From Anabaena sp. WA102 (lineage in GTDB: Bacteria; Cyanobacteriota; Cyanobacteriia; Cyanobacteriales; Nostocaceae), in the NCBI RefSeq assembly GCF_001277295.1, contig NZ_CP011456.1, forward strand, positions 3,050,001 through 3,114,000: 64,000 nucleotides of DNA. Reading direction: 5' to 3'. The position numbers and the translations under genes are program-made. This document shows positions 28,829 to 38,522 of this stretch, in pieces (the stretch's first letter is position 1; each line of letters starts with the position of its first letter). The notes below the pieces were generated by a model, which made no database searches, was not told the origin of the DNA, and was given only the letters and a program-made list of their open reading frames with translations.

Positions 28829-30055
28829 TTATCCTATTCGCAAAACTAAGGTTTCTTCTCCTGGTGAAATTAGGGTTTTTCCGACTGGTAAAATGGCTAA
28901 AGCATTAGTTTGGGATAAGTTAATTAAGTTCCCTGAATTTAAGTTACCACTTGTTTGCTTAAATTCGTAAATACCATCATTTAATTTTAAATTACCCCAA
29001 ATATAAGTTTCCATTTTTCCGTTAGATTTTAATTCGCAATGGGATTTTACTTTGATAAATTTACTTTCCCAACCTCGATTAATTCCTGAAAGTTTTTTAA
29101 TTGTCGGTTTTACAAATCGCCAAAATGTCACTAAAGCCGAAACGGGATTTCCTGGTAAACCAAAATAAAGGGAGTTGGGAAATGTGGCAAATGTCAGAGG
29201 TTTTCCTGGACGCATTTGCACGGCGCGAAAATGAATTTCTGCCCCCAAAGATGCTAATATATTATCAATATAATCATAATCACCTACGGAAACTCCACCA
29301 GAAGAAAGAACTATATCCGCATGATTAATGGCGTAATTTATAGTTTCTGTTAAAGCAGTTTGATTATCTTTAACAATTCCTAACATTAACACTTCTGCAC
29401 CCAATTCTCTCACCAAAGCAACTAAAGCATATTGGTTAGAATCTACTATCTGTCCAGGTTTTAGGGTTTGTTCTGGTGTTACTAATTCGTCACCACTTGA
29501 AAAAATTGCCACTCGCAGACGACGGAAAACACTGATTTCTGCCAATTGTGCAGCCGCTAAAATCGCAATTTCCGCTGCATTGAGGGGAATTCCTGCTGGT
29601 AAAAGTTCTTTTCCTGCTTGGTAAAAGTCTCCTTGGTGTCTAACAAATTCCTGCGGTTGCGGTGCAGAAAAAATAGAAACCCAGTTTTTCTCTAAATTAG
29701 TTTTTTCCTGCATAACTACAGTATCCGCACCTTTTGGGATTATTGCACCAGTGAAAATCCTTGCTGCTTGTCCTGGTTGAATAGTATTTTGAGGTTGATA
29801 TCCTGCGGGAATCTCTTCGACAACTTCTAAAATTGTCGGATTTTCAGAAGTGGAATTTTGCACATCTTCATAACGCACTGCAAAACCATCCATTGCGGAA
29901 TTATCCCAATGGGGAAAATCTAAAGAACTAATTACAGGAGTTGCTAAAATTCGGTGAAATGCTGTCAATAAATCAACAACTTCAAGATCATGTTCTTGAT
30001 TTAAAGGTTGAACATGATTGAAAATAATCGTTTCTGCATCTTTAACGGATAACAT
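28829..30055 (-). CDS. moeA: Molybdopterin molybdenumtransferase
   Basis: A 408-residue MoeA, which inserts molybdate into adenylylated molybdopterin to make molybdenum cofactor, needed here for nitrate reductase. Visible motifs are FPHWDNSAMDGFAVR, ARIFTGAIIPKGADTVVMQE, SSGGVSVGDYDY and GLPGNPVSALVTF, covering the domains expected of the family at normal length. The gene stands alone; no other moa/moe gene is adjacent. Confidence 0.96.
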   Translation of the reverse strand: MLSVKDAETIIFNHVQPLNQEHDLEVVDLLTAFHRILATPVISSLDFPHWDNSAMDGFAVRYEDVQNSTSENPTILEVVEEIPAGYQPQNTIQPGQAARIFTGAIIPKGADTVVMQEKTNLEKNWVSIFSAPQPQEFVRHQGDFYQAGKELLPAGIPLNAAEIAILAAAQLAEISVFRRLRVAIFSSGDELVTPEQTLKPGQIVDSNQYALVALVRELGAEVLMLGIVKDNQTALTETINYAINHADIVLSSGGVSVGDYDYIDNILASLGAEIHFRAVQMRPGKPLTFATFPNSLYFGLPGNPVSALVTFWRFVKPTIKKLSGINRGWESKFIKVKSHCELKSNGKMETYIWGNLKLNDGIYEFKQTSGNLNSGNLINLSQTNALAILPVGKTLISPGEETLVLRIG

Positions 30056-30155
30056 AGTGGATGATTTAGTTAGTTACTGTTAGAAATTAAGATTAATTAA
30101 CTTTTATTATTGAGGGATTTTAGGTTGGGAGGTTGGCGAATTATTATCAGGAAGC

Positions 30156-30350
30156 TTAGAGGTATTGGTATCTATTATCTATTATTCCAATGATTTTCTT
30201 TAGATAAAAATTGAGCCATTTATTAACTTTTGCTTGATGTTCCAGATTAAGCTCAATTTCTTCTAGCTTTTTCAAAATTTCTGTTGCGTTTTTAGGTCTA
30301 TCTAGGAGGACTATAGCAAATAAACATTGGATTTGAGAACTTTGATCAGT
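30156..30350 (-). pseudogene. Possible gene fragment without a start codon
   Basis: A 64-codon open stretch on the minus strand reads CLFAIVLLDRPKNATEILKK, then ELNLEHQAKVNKWLNFYLKK and ends in a stop at 30156. It has no ATG, and a stop precedes it. The composition looks protein-like (amphipathic helices), so it may be the tail of a lost gene. The rest of the 440-bp moeA-petA gap is AT-rich with only the petA terminator. Confidence 0.3.
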
Positions 30351-30365
30351 TTATTGCCCATGATA

Positions 30366-30392
30366 AGAAAAAAGACAGGCAAAAAGCCTGTC
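30366..30392 (-). terminator. Terminator of the petC-petA operon
   Basis: On the minus strand GACAGGC, a TTTTT loop and GCCTGTC form a perfect 7-bp stem followed by TTTTTTCTT. It lies about 105 bp after the petA stop and is a standard intrinsic terminator. Confidence 0.85.
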
Positions 30393-30497
30393 AAATAACC
30401 GATGATCTAGCAAAGAATTTGTAATCATTCTCAACAGTGATTTTTCCGATTTATGAAGTATCTAAATCAAATAAATCACACCAATCATAGTTATGAT

Positions 30498-31499
30498 TTA
30501 GAAATTCATTTCCGCAGCTTGGACTTTTTCTACTTGTTTCTTCTTGAGAACTAGCATGATTTGTGCCATCATCACTAAACAGATAAAGGCAACTAACCAT
30601 GTAACTCTAGAAGAGTCTTGCAAAACAATTTCTGCATCTCTTTGACCAAAACCACCAACATTGGGGTTGTTGGTTAAAGCATCACCAATGGCAACGGCTT
30701 GTCCTTGAGTCACAATTAATTCAGGTCCAACGGGAACTGTATCGGTAACAACATCACCAGTTGCGGTTGTGATGCTAATTAGATTCTTAACGTTACCGTC
30801 TTCATCTTCTGTTTGAGCAATTTTGCTAATTGTACCGGCAGCAGAAGCGTTGAATAAGTTATTATTGCTCTTCTCACCTGTGGGGTAAACTTGTCCACGT
30901 CCGCGATTACCGCCTACATGAACAGAGTATTTGCCAAAGTGGATATTTTTGTCTGTGGCGGGGTTAGGAGAAAGAATCGGGAAGACGATTTCTTGATATT
31001 CTTCACCGGGTAATGGACCAACAATGACAACATTATCTGTGGTGTCGTTGTAAGGGGTGAATGTCATATCACCCACTTCTGCTTTCATTTCTTCAGGAAT
31101 GCGATCTTCTGGGGCAATCTTGAAGCCTTCGGGCAACATTAATACAGCACCAACATTTAAACCAACCTTAGAACCATCAGCACCAACTTGTTGCACGGTG
31201 GTATCGTAAGGGATTTTGACAACGGCTTTAAATACAGTGTCAGGAAGTACAGATTGAGGAATTTCTACTTCTGTGGGTTTAGCAGCTAGGTGACAGTTAG
31301 CGCAAACAATTCGCCCTGTGGCTTCGCGGGGGGTGGCAGGAGCGGTTTGTTGCGCCCAAAAGGGATAGGCAGCGGCAGTTTGTGGGACGGCTATATCGCT
31401 AGTGAATAAAAAGGTAACAGTAGCGATCGCTATAAGCAATGTATTAACCATTGCTTTAGCAGTGCGAGTTAACCTCGCAGGTGTAAGGGCATTTCTCAT
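30498..31499 (-). CDS. petA: Apocytochrome f
   Basis: A 333-residue precursor of cytochrome f, the c-type haem subunit of the cytochrome b6f complex that passes electrons to plastocyanin or cytochrome c6. A 44-residue signal peptide ends AAA, so the mature protein starts YPFWAQ, with Tyr45 as axial haem ligand. The haem site is CANCH (66-70). A single transmembrane helix (WLVAFICLVMMAQIMLVL) near the C-terminus anchors it in the thylakoid. It lies 106 bp downstream of petC in the usual cyanobacterial petC-petA operon. Confidence 0.98.
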   Translation of the reverse strand: MRNALTPARLTRTAKAMVNTLLIAIATVTFLFTSDIAVPQTAAAYPFWAQQTAPATPREATGRIVCANCHLAAKPTEVEIPQSVLPDTVFKAVVKIPYDTTVQQVGADGSKVGLNVGAVLMLPEGFKIAPEDRIPEEMKAEVGDMTFTPYNDTTDNVVIVGPLPGEEYQEIVFPILSPNPATDKNIHFGKYSVHVGGNRGRGQVYPTGEKSNNNLFNASAAGTISKIAQTEDEDGNVKNLISITTATGDVVTDTVPVGPELIVTQGQAVAIGDALTNNPNVGGFGQRDAEIVLQDSSRVTWLVAFICLVMMAQIMLVLKKKQVEKVQAAEMNF

Positions 31500-31507
31500 C
31501 TCTATAA

Positions 31508-31563
31508 AGTCATTTGTCAGTGGTTATTGGTCATTTGTCATTGGTCAGTAGTCATTGGTCAAG
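31508..31563. repeat. TTGGTCA/TTTGTCA heptamer STRR within the petC-petA operon
   Basis: Degenerate heptamers (GTCATTT, GTCAGTG, GTCATTG, GTCAGTA) fill half of the 106-bp petC-petA spacer. The tract must be present in the petCA mRNA. Confidence 0.75.
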
Positions 31564-31605
31564 AGTTGATAAAAAGCCCTAGATTGTTGACTGGAGACTA
31601 ATGCA

Positions 31606-32145
31606 TTAAGCCCACCAAGCGGCATCCCCGGTGCGGAAATCGGTTTCTGTCCAAGGTGTGAGTAGAATTTTGTCGTCTTCTACGTTGGCATGGGCTAGAG
31701 CTAAGGATTTTGGTGCAGGACCACGAATTACTTTACCAGTAGCGTCATATTGTGAACCATGACAAGGGCATTTAAACTTATTCTCAGCCACGTTCCAAGG
31801 GACAACACAACCTAAATGGGTACAAATAGCATTAATCCCGTAGTCAGCGATCGCTTCTTTACTTTCCACCACAATATAGGTAGGATCTCCCTTGAGTCCT
31901 TGCACCAAAGTGCGATCGCCTACATTATGACTATCCAGAAACTTGCTAACACTAACATCATTACCTAGTTCATTCTTGGCTACAGTACCGCCACCAGCAC
32001 CACCACTAGCAGGAGGGATAAAGTAGTTAATAACAGGGTACAATGCACCCAACGCCACCCCGGTAACAGTCCCGAAAGTGAGCAGGTTCATAAACTGACG
32101 ACGACCCATATCGGGAACGTCTGTAATTTCTGAAAATTGAGCCAT
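31606..32145 (-). CDS. petC: Rieske iron-sulfur protein of cytochrome b6f
   Basis: A 179-residue protein. The N-terminal Arg15-Arg16 and helix LLTFGTVTGVALGALYPVI form a Tat-type uncleaved membrane anchor, followed by the glycine hinge ASGGAGGG. The [2Fe-2S] ligands are in CTHLGC (Cys108, His110) and CPCHG (Cys126, His129), with Cys113 and Cys128 able to form the stabilising disulfide. It oxidises plastoquinol in the b6f complex. It is first gene of the petC-petA pair; the ~280 bp upstream are shared with a divergent DUF3067 gene. Confidence 0.98.
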   Translation of the reverse strand: MAQFSEITDVPDMGRRQFMNLLTFGTVTGVALGALYPVINYFIPPASGGAGGGTVAKNELGNDVSVSKFLDSHNVGDRTLVQGLKGDPTYIVVESKEAIADYGINAICTHLGCVVPWNVAENKFKCPCHGSQYDATGKVIRGPAPKSLALAHANVEDDKILLTPWTETDFRTGDAAWWA

Positions 32146-32461
32146 AATCTCCGCGCTGTTTGTGTAATTTATTAATCATTTTGACAAGAGTACCAGCACA
32201 AGAGCCACTCTCATCTGAATTGAAATCATAACGCTCATAGCGATGCCATAATTCTTAGTTGCAAGACATAGTGAGCATCTCTTCCGTTAGCATTACATTT
32301 CTTTATATCCCTATCATACTGGAGTCACGGAACTTAATATCATAACTAAATGTAAAATCTAGATAAGCTTAGGGGAAGAGGCAGGGGAGCAGGGGAGCAG
32401 GGGAGCAGAGGGCAGGGAGAAATAATTGTCTAATTACCAAAATCTAAAATCTAAAATTACT

Positions 32462-32770
32462 ATGACCGGAAAGGAATTACGCCAACTGTTGATTGATAAA
32501 TGGGGACAACCTTATGATGTCCAGTTTCGCCGCACCCAAGGCAAAATATTTCTGCAAATCATGTGGAAATACTTTGGACAAGCTTCTTTCCCCATGAGCG
32601 AAATAGATTATCAAGATCATCTGGACAGCATTGCCAATTATCTTAATGCTTTAGGCGGAATACAACAAGTACAAACTTTTATTCTAGAAACTAAAGAGCG
32701 TCCTCGTCTTGGTAAAGCAGTTAGCATACCTCTTGATTTGGGTGAACGCGCTTCAGAATGGATTGTTTAA
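32462..32770 (+). CDS. DUF3067 family protein
   Basis: A 102-residue protein from the ATG at 32462; a TTG at 32426 would add 12 residues coded by an AAAATCTAAAATCTAAAAT-type repeat and is unlikely. The sequence (LRQLLIDKWGQPYDVQFRR, then WKYFGQASFPM) matches the DUF3067 family of cyanobacteria and plastids as I recall it, though its function is unknown to me. It is divergent from petC, an arrangement I believe is common. A GCAGGGGA-unit tract (32378-32418) precedes it. Confidence 0.82.
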   Translation: MTGKELRQLLIDKWGQPYDVQFRRTQGKIFLQIMWKYFGQASFPMSEIDYQDHLDSIANYLNALGGIQQVQTFILETKERPRLGKAVSIPLDLGERASEWIV

Positions 32771-33050
32771 AAATCAGGTAATAGGTAATGGGTGATGGGT
32801 AATAATTAATATATTCCTGACTCCTGACTCCTGACTCCTAACTCCTGATGCAGTTACCTTAAACTGAAGATATAAAAAAATTAACGGCAAAAAATAAGAT
32901 ATCTGTTACTATATACACTTATTGTACTAGGTTAACACGGTATTAATCAGGCTATGATTATGGGACGGTTTTAGAAGCCTGGAACGCTCCAGGTAAATTA
33001 TGTTAATTTTTACGAGATGCTACGAGAACACAGTGCAGGGGACGTAAGCT

Positions 33051-35339
33051 GTGCGAATTCCGCTCGATTATTACCGAATTCTAGGATTACCGTTGGCGGC
33101 AAATGAGGAACAATTGCGACAGGCATACAGCGATCGCATTGTCCAATTGCCCCGACGGGAATATTCGACTACATCTATATCTTCTCGCAAGAAGCTGATT
33201 GAAGAAGCTTATATGGTTTTATTAAATACCGATGAGCGCAAAGCCTACGATCAGCTTTATCTGGCTCACGTTTATACTCCTAGCAAAACTGCTGACACAG
33301 GTTCACAGGAAAATCTAGTAGATACCAACTCCAAAGACCAAGATGCTCAAAGTCTCAGCATCGAAATCACCCCAGAGCGATTTATTGGTTCTTTGTTAAT
33401 ACTCCAAGAACTAGGAGAATATGAATTAGTATTAAAACTCGGTCGCCCGTACCTAGTTAATAAACCTAGTCCAATTAGTCTCAAAACAGGTCATCGTACT
33501 ACCCAAGCAGAAACTCCTGAAAACCCAGACCTACCAGACATTATCCTCACCGTCTCCCTAGCTTGCCTAGAACTAGGACGGGAGGAATGGCAGCAAGGTC
33601 ACTATGAAAATGCCGCCATATCTTTAGAAACTGGTGAGGAGTTATTAGCACGGGAAGGCTTATTTCCCAGCGTCCGCGCCGAAATGACCGCTGATCTTTA
33701 CAAACTGCGTCCCTATCGCATCTTGGAACTATTAGCACTACCACAAACACAGATTCCCAAACGTCGGCAAGGATTAGAATTATTACAAAGTATCTTAGAA
33801 GATCGTGGCGGCATTGATGGCACGGGCAACGATCAATCAGGACTTAACATAGATGACTTTTTACGATTTATCCAACAAATTCGCCATTATTTAACAGTCT
33901 CAGAACAGCATAAACTCTTTGAATTAGAAAGTAAACGCCCCTCAGCCGTGGCTACATATTTAGCAGTATATTCCTTAATCGCCAGAGGTTTTGCCCAACG
34001 CCAACCAGCATTAATTCGTCAAGCCAAGCAACTATTAATGCAATTAGGCAAACGCCAAGACGTGCATTTAGAACAATCCCTTTGTGCTTTACTCATGGGA
34101 CAAACGGAAGAAGCCACCCGCGTCTTAGAACTAAGTCAAGAATATGAAGCCTTAGCTTTTATTCGGGAAAAATCGCAAGACTCACCAGACCTATTACCCG
34201 GACTATGCTTATACAGTGAACAATGGTTACAGCAAGAAGTATTTCCCCACTTTCGAGATTTGGCAAAACAGCAAGCCTCTTTAAAAGATTACTTTGCCGA
34301 TAGACAAGTACAAGCTTATCTAGAATCTTTACCCAACGATGCCCAAATTACCAATGAATGGGCAGTAATTAACCATCAATCCTTTCCCCAGCCAGATATT
34401 CATCATTCCCGTCACCATAATAATAACACCACACAAACACCACAACATCATCAACCAGTCAATCCTGAGTTACCAGAAACCCATCCTCGACCTCAACCTG
34501 AATCTTCCCAGGGTTCTATACCGAGGTGGAATCATCCATCAACAGATGGAAATGAGGGAAATCAAATATCACAAATACCCTTAACAGCAGCAAACCCAAA
34601 CAGAAGAACACATCCAGTTAATGATCATCCGACGGCAGTAACAAACCAGCAGCCTCCCAAACGCAGAAGACGCAAACCCACTGCTAATACACTTCCCCAG
34701 CGATTCATCCAGTCTCAAGCTAATTTTCTCAGTAGTCTAGATCCAAAAACACGCTTAGTTTGGTTAGTTTTTTTCTCATTGGGAGGAGTATTAATTTTTT
34801 CGTTATTAGTATCAACAACTTTTGGCTTGGTCAAAAATATCTTCTTTCCCAGTCCATCATTAAAGGGAGAACAGTTAGCAATACAACTAAATCAACCACC
34901 CATCAACATTCCTGACCCCAACAGCGAACCTGAAGCCACCAATAATGAAGAACTGACCAAGGAGACAGCAAAGGAAGTAATTGAAACTTGGTTATCTGCC
35001 AAAACCTCAGCTTTGGGGCAAAATCATGACATTGATGGTTTAAAGGAAATTTTAACAGGTGCAGTTTTATCCCAATGGCAGTCAGTAGCCCAGCAAGAAC
35101 AAGAAGATCAACGCCATCGCCAGTACAAGCATAATGTGGAAATAGTCACTGTCTCTAACAAGGGTACAGACAAAGATTATGTATCTGTAGATGCTCAAGT
35201 ACAAGAAGTTACCAAGTTCTATCAAAATAGTCAGCAGCAAAAGTCTTCTAGTGAAAACTTGCGGGTTCGTTATGATTTGGTTCGCAAAGAAGGCAAATGG
35301 CTGATTCAGAAAATGTCAGTGATTCAGAATTTTTTGTAA
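33051..35339 (+). CDS. ftn2: Cell division protein Ftn2/ZipN (ARC6 homologue)
   Basis: A 762-residue cyanobacterial ortholog of chloroplast ARC6. Residues 5-70 are a J-like domain (LDYYRILGLPLAANEEQLRQ; the HPD motif is absent). A helical region follows, then a His/Gln/Pro-rich linker (~440-560), a membrane helix (LVWLVFFSLGGVLIFSLLV, ~573-592), and a C-terminal IMS/DUF4101 domain (TAKEVIETWLSAKTSALG). It tethers FtsZ to the membrane during septation. GTG start at 33051 with GGGGACG upstream. A CTCCTGA heptamer tract and the hairpin CCTGGAACGCTCCAGG lie in the 280-bp leader. Confidence 0.92.
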   Translation: MRIPLDYYRILGLPLAANEEQLRQAYSDRIVQLPRREYSTTSISSRKKLIEEAYMVLLNTDERKAYDQLYLAHVYTPSKTADTGSQENLVDTNSKDQDAQSLSIEITPERFIGSLLILQELGEYELVLKLGRPYLVNKPSPISLKTGHRTTQAETPENPDLPDIILTVSLACLELGREEWQQGHYENAAISLETGEELLAREGLFPSVRAEMTADLYKLRPYRILELLALPQTQIPKRRQGLELLQSILEDRGGIDGTGNDQSGLNIDDFLRFIQQIRHYLTVSEQHKLFELESKRPSAVATYLAVYSLIARGFAQRQPALIRQAKQLLMQLGKRQDVHLEQSLCALLMGQTEEATRVLELSQEYEALAFIREKSQDSPDLLPGLCLYSEQWLQQEVFPHFRDLAKQQASLKDYFADRQVQAYLESLPNDAQITNEWAVINHQSFPQPDIHHSRHHNNNTTQTPQHHQPVNPELPETHPRPQPESSQGSIPRWNHPSTDGNEGNQISQIPLTAANPNRRTHPVNDHPTAVTNQQPPKRRRRKPTANTLPQRFIQSQANFLSSLDPKTRLVWLVFFSLGGVLIFSLLVSTTFGLVKNIFFPSPSLKGEQLAIQLNQPPINIPDPNSEPEATNNEELTKETAKEVIETWLSAKTSALGQNHDIDGLKEILTGAVLSQWQSVAQQEQEDQRHRQYKHNVEIVTVSNKGTDKDYVSVDAQVQEVTKFYQNSQQQKSSSENLRVRYDLVRKEGKWLIQKMSVIQNFL

Positions 35340-35823
35340 GTTGGAGGCAAGAGGTAAGAGGTAAGAGGCAAGAGGGGAAAAATTTCTTTCTTCATCCTGA
35401 CTCCTGACTGGGCGCGGGGCCCGCGCCCCTACCTCCTGACTCTTCCCTTAATGTTATGAAACTTTGACACTAATGCCCTGACTGAGATCGCTATATTAAG
35501 ATTTCATGACATATTGATCCCCGCAGGGCTGATAACTACGTGAAATATAGTAAAACCTATCTTTAGACCCCTTGATCCCTAGATAGTTTTACTGGTTAAT
35601 ATTTACTTAACAACTCTTTGCAATCCTCAATAAATGCAAAACAACGGCATAACCAGGAATTTCGATGAGTTGGTATCTTAATAAAAAACAAACAGTAAAC
35701 AAATTTAAAACTGGGGCAAAACCGGGAGTCAGGAATAAAAAAATCTGGGTAGATGATATTTCATCAAAACTTTTTTAACCCGGAAACAATAATTTACCTT
35801 TCAAACTACTGGAGTCCAAATAA
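35340..35823. repeat. Intergenic region with STRR and inverted family B repeat
   Basis: A 484-bp gap. 35344-35375 is a GGCAAGA/GGTAAGA heptamer run. 35405-35432 is the family B palindrome in reverse (GGGCGCGGGGCCCGCGCCCC) flanked by CTCCTGACT units. The remaining 390 bp are unique and AT-rich and presumably hold the promoter of the DUF4912 gene; I see no RNA or ORF. Confidence 0.7.
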
Positions 35824-37074
35824 ATGGCAAAGGAACGCCCACCGCTAGAAGAGATGACCTTACGGCAATTACGCAAAGTTGCCAGTGAATATTGTATATC
35901 TCGTTATAGCAGAATGCGGAAATCGCAGTTATTAGCATCAATTGAAGACGTTCAGCATAGTAAATTCTCGCTCAGTTCATCCCCTAATCTGGAGGCACAA
36001 GAAACCGTGGAAGCAGCAAAATTTGAGTTAGGTCAAGAAGATCGGACTGGTGGTTCTCTCGCTGATGTTGATGAAGCACTAGCAGATTTACCAGCTGGTT
36101 ATGGTGACAGTCGGATTGTTCTGTTACCTCGTGATCCTCAATGGGCTTACACTTACTGGGATATTCCTAACGACCATAAAGAAGCACTGCGTCGTCAAGG
36201 TGGACAAACCCTAGCTTTGCGGATTTATGATGTCACTGATGTTGATCTAGATTATCAAAGTCCCCACAGTATTCAAGAATACCCTGCTGATGAACTAGCG
36301 AGAGAATGGTATTTGCCAATTCCCGTGAGCGATCGCGATTATGTGATAGATGTCGGTTATCGCACCGCTGATGGTGGTTGGTTGGTATTAGCGCGTTCCG
36401 CGAGAGTGCATATTCCCCCCGTCTATCCTGCTGACTGGATTGAAGATGTCTTCATCACCGTAGACTTTGAAGAAGACCTACGTGGTAAGACCTTCTACGA
36501 ACTAGTTCCCCCATCCAAGAAATTACCAACTGCTACTGCTACTGCTGCTGCGGGTGGTGGAAATCCCATTTACGAACAAATCTTTGGTCTAGCAGAATCC
36601 GCTGAAGCTCAACGGGTTGCAGGTTCTATATTCGGTTCTATGCAGCACGTCCCCGGTTCTGCTGCTCCCGAACAAGCTCTCAGTTCCTACGTTTTCCCAT
36701 CTGGTGTAGGTATGTGGGCTATTCCTACCGTATCTGGTTTAACTATGTCCGGTGTGGGAATGTCCGGTTTCTCCGCTTCTGCTGTTCCTGCGCGTCCTCG
36801 CAAATTCTGGTTAGTTGCTGATGCTGAATTGATTGTCTACGGTGCAACCGAACCTGATGCAACTGTAACCATTGGTGGTCGTCCCATTAAACTTAATTCC
36901 GATGGTACATTCCGCTTCCAAATGTCTTTCCAAGATGGTTTAATTGACTACCCAATTTTAGCTGTTGCGGCTGATGGTGAACAAACCCGTTCTATTCACA
37001 TGAAGTTTGAGCGCGAAACACCTTCTCGTAATACTAATACTAAAGATGAAGCTGTTTTGGAATGGATGGTATAA
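35824..37074 (+). CDS. DUF4912 domain protein with Rho-N-like N-terminus
   Basis: A 416-residue protein. Residues 8-45 (LEEMTLRQLRKVASEYCISR) form a SAP/Rho-N-like helix-extended-loop that may bind nucleic acid. Residues ~95-215 are the DUF4912 domain (LLPRDPQWAYTYWDIPNDHK, RIYDVTDV). The middle is Gly/Ala/Ser-rich. The C-terminus has a small beta domain (FWLVADAELIVYGATEPDAT) resembling a carbohydrate-binding or Ig-like fold. The codon use is biased like a highly expressed gene. Function unknown. An intrinsic terminator follows. Confidence 0.88.
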   Translation: MAKERPPLEEMTLRQLRKVASEYCISRYSRMRKSQLLASIEDVQHSKFSLSSSPNLEAQETVEAAKFELGQEDRTGGSLADVDEALADLPAGYGDSRIVLLPRDPQWAYTYWDIPNDHKEALRRQGGQTLALRIYDVTDVDLDYQSPHSIQEYPADELAREWYLPIPVSDRDYVIDVGYRTADGGWLVLARSARVHIPPVYPADWIEDVFITVDFEEDLRGKTFYELVPPSKKLPTATATAAAGGGNPIYEQIFGLAESAEAQRVAGSIFGSMQHVPGSAAPEQALSSYVFPSGVGMWAIPTVSGLTMSGVGMSGFSASAVPARPRKFWLVADAELIVYGATEPDATVTIGGRPIKLNSDGTFRFQMSFQDGLIDYPILAVAADGEQTRSIHMKFERETPSRNTNTKDEAVLEWMV

Positions 37075-37117
37075 GTTCTGTATTTGAAGATTAACCATAA
37101 CTGCAATTAATAACTTT

Positions 37118-37150
37118 ACCCGTTATAGGATGCCTGTAGCGGGTTTTTTA
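37118..37150 (+). terminator. Rho-independent terminator of the DUF4912 gene
   Basis: ACCCGTTA and TAGCGGGT form an 8-bp stem with one G-T pair around an 11-base loop, followed by TTTTTTAT, about 44 bp after the stop codon. Confidence 0.8.
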
Positions 37151-37199
37151 TGGAAAGAAAATCAACAATGTCTGATAGCGTAACGTGGCGCCAGCCATA

Positions 37200-37714
37200 T
37201 CAGGATACCCAGGATTACGGGATTTTCAGGATGTTGTTGTTTATTTGATGTGGGGATTTTGAGGATTTTTTTGTCTGAATCAGGATTTCCAGGATTACGG
37301 GATTTTCAGGATGTTGTTGTTTATTTGATGTGGGGATTTTGAGGATTTTTTTGTCTGAATCAGGATTTCCAGGATTACGGGATTTTCAGGATGTTGTTGT
37401 TTATTTGATGTGGGGATTTTGAGGATTTTTTTGTCTGAATCAGGATTTCCAGCATTTTAGGATTTTCAGGATGTTGTTGTTTATTTGATGTGGGGATTTT
37501 GAGGATTTTTTTGTCTGAATCAGGATTTCCAGGATTACGGGATTTTCAGGATGTTGTTGTTTATTTGATGTGGGGATTTTGAGGATTTTTTTGTCTGAAT
37601 CAGGATTTCCAGGATTAGAGGATTTTCAGGATGTTGTTGTTTATTTGATGTGGGGATTTTGAGGATTTTTTTGTCTGAATTAGGATTTCCAGCATTTTAG
37701 GATTTACAGGATGT
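37200..37714 (+). repeat. Tandem array of an 80-bp repeat (about 6.5 copies)
   Basis: Units begin GTCTGAATCAGGATTTCC at 37273, 37353, 37433, 37513, 37593 and 37673, exactly 80 bp apart, with a partial unit before. Within each, GATTTTCAGGATG is followed by TTGTTGTTTATTTGATG and a GAGGATTTTTTT run. Most variation is in one window: ATTACGG, CATTTTA or ATTAGAG. There are no unique spacers, so it is not CRISPR. The last unit leads into TATAAT at 37715, a plausible -10 box for the toxin-antitoxin operon. Confidence 0.9.
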
Positions 37715-37750
37715 TATAATATTTATAAACTTTCATCAAAATATACAGTT

Positions 37751-38005
37751 ATGGCGATCGCTATTTCCCTGACTCCAGAACTAGAAGCAAGACTACGTGA
37801 AAAAGCAACCCAACAAGGAAAAGATATCAGTTTAGTAGCGGCTGAATTATTGAAAAATATCCTAGATTGGGAATTAGAAGATTCACAAGTAGCTATTCAA
37901 GGTATTCAGCAAGGATTAGATGATTTTGAAGCAGGTCGCTTTCGGTCTTTTGATGATTTTGCTAATGAACAACGTCGTAAATATAACCTGCCCCGTGAAG
38001 TATGA
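37751..38005 (+). CDS. Antitoxin, ribbon-helix-helix-like
   Basis: An 84-residue protein whose N-terminus AIAISLTPELEARLREKA has the pattern of a ribbon-helix-helix (CopG/ParD-like) DNA-binding domain, followed by an acidic helical tail (IQQGLDDFEAGRFRSFDDF) likely to wrap the toxin. It overlaps the toxin gene by 4 bp (ATGA), the usual antitoxin-first coupling. It would neutralise the toxin and repress their shared promoter. Confidence 0.85.
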   Translation: MAIAISLTPELEARLREKATQQGKDISLVAAELLKNILDWELEDSQVAIQGIQQGLDDFEAGRFRSFDDFANEQRRKYNLPREV

Positions 38006-38349
38006 AATACTATATTGATATTTCTAGTATAGCAGAAGCCGAGGCAGATAAAGCATTTTTACAAATGTCTCAAATAACTTCTTCTGAAAAAGCAAGTCAG
38101 TGGTATGCAGGTTTACTACAACTAATTGAATCTTTATCACAAATGCCAAAACGATGTTCTTTAGCTAGAGAAAATGATTATTTTAGTCAAGAAATTCGGC
38201 AGATAATTTATGGTAAAGGACGCAACGCATACAGGATTATTTTCACAATTATAGAAGGAGAAGAAATTTCTACAGTTCGTGTTCTTCATATTCGTCATGC
38301 AGCACAGCAGACTATTGGTGAAGTTCCTGATGAATTTGCACAAGAATAA
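38002..38349 (+). CDS. RelE/ParE-family toxin
   Basis: A 115-residue protein of the RelE/ParE fold: helical hairpin with EADKAFLQMSQ and WYAGLLQLIESLSQMPKRC, then strands IRQIIYGKGRNAYRIIFTI and VRVLHIRHAAQQ. The RHA end is typical of plasmid-stabilisation type toxins. Whether it cuts mRNA on ribosomes or poisons gyrase cannot be told. The start overlaps the antitoxin stop. Both genes sit inside the GTCTGAATCAGGAT repeat field. Confidence 0.87.
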   Translation: MKYYIDISSIAEAEADKAFLQMSQITSSEKASQWYAGLLQLIESLSQMPKRCSLARENDYFSQEIRQIIYGKGRNAYRIIFTIIEGEEISTVRVLHIRHAAQQTIGEVPDEFAQE

Positions 38350-38375
38350 TATCGCATTTTTGATGAGATATTCTC

Positions 38376-38415
38376 TGAATCAGGATACCCAGGATTGGAG
38401 GATGTACAGGATGTA
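38376..38415. repeat. Single degenerate copy of the GAATCAGGAT repeat
   Basis: TCTGAATCAGGATACCCAGG, then ATTGGAGGATGTACAGGATG, begins about 25 bp after the toxin stop. It is one of the interspersed short copies separating the genes between 37.2 and 39.8 kb. Confidence 0.7.
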
Positions 38416-38522
38416 ATTTTTTTATTGTTTAGGAAAAATGGAAATTTTTGGATGATAGATAATATGCTGTGATTGTAATTATCATTTTTCAATATTTACA
38501 GACAATTCATCAATAACAATCT

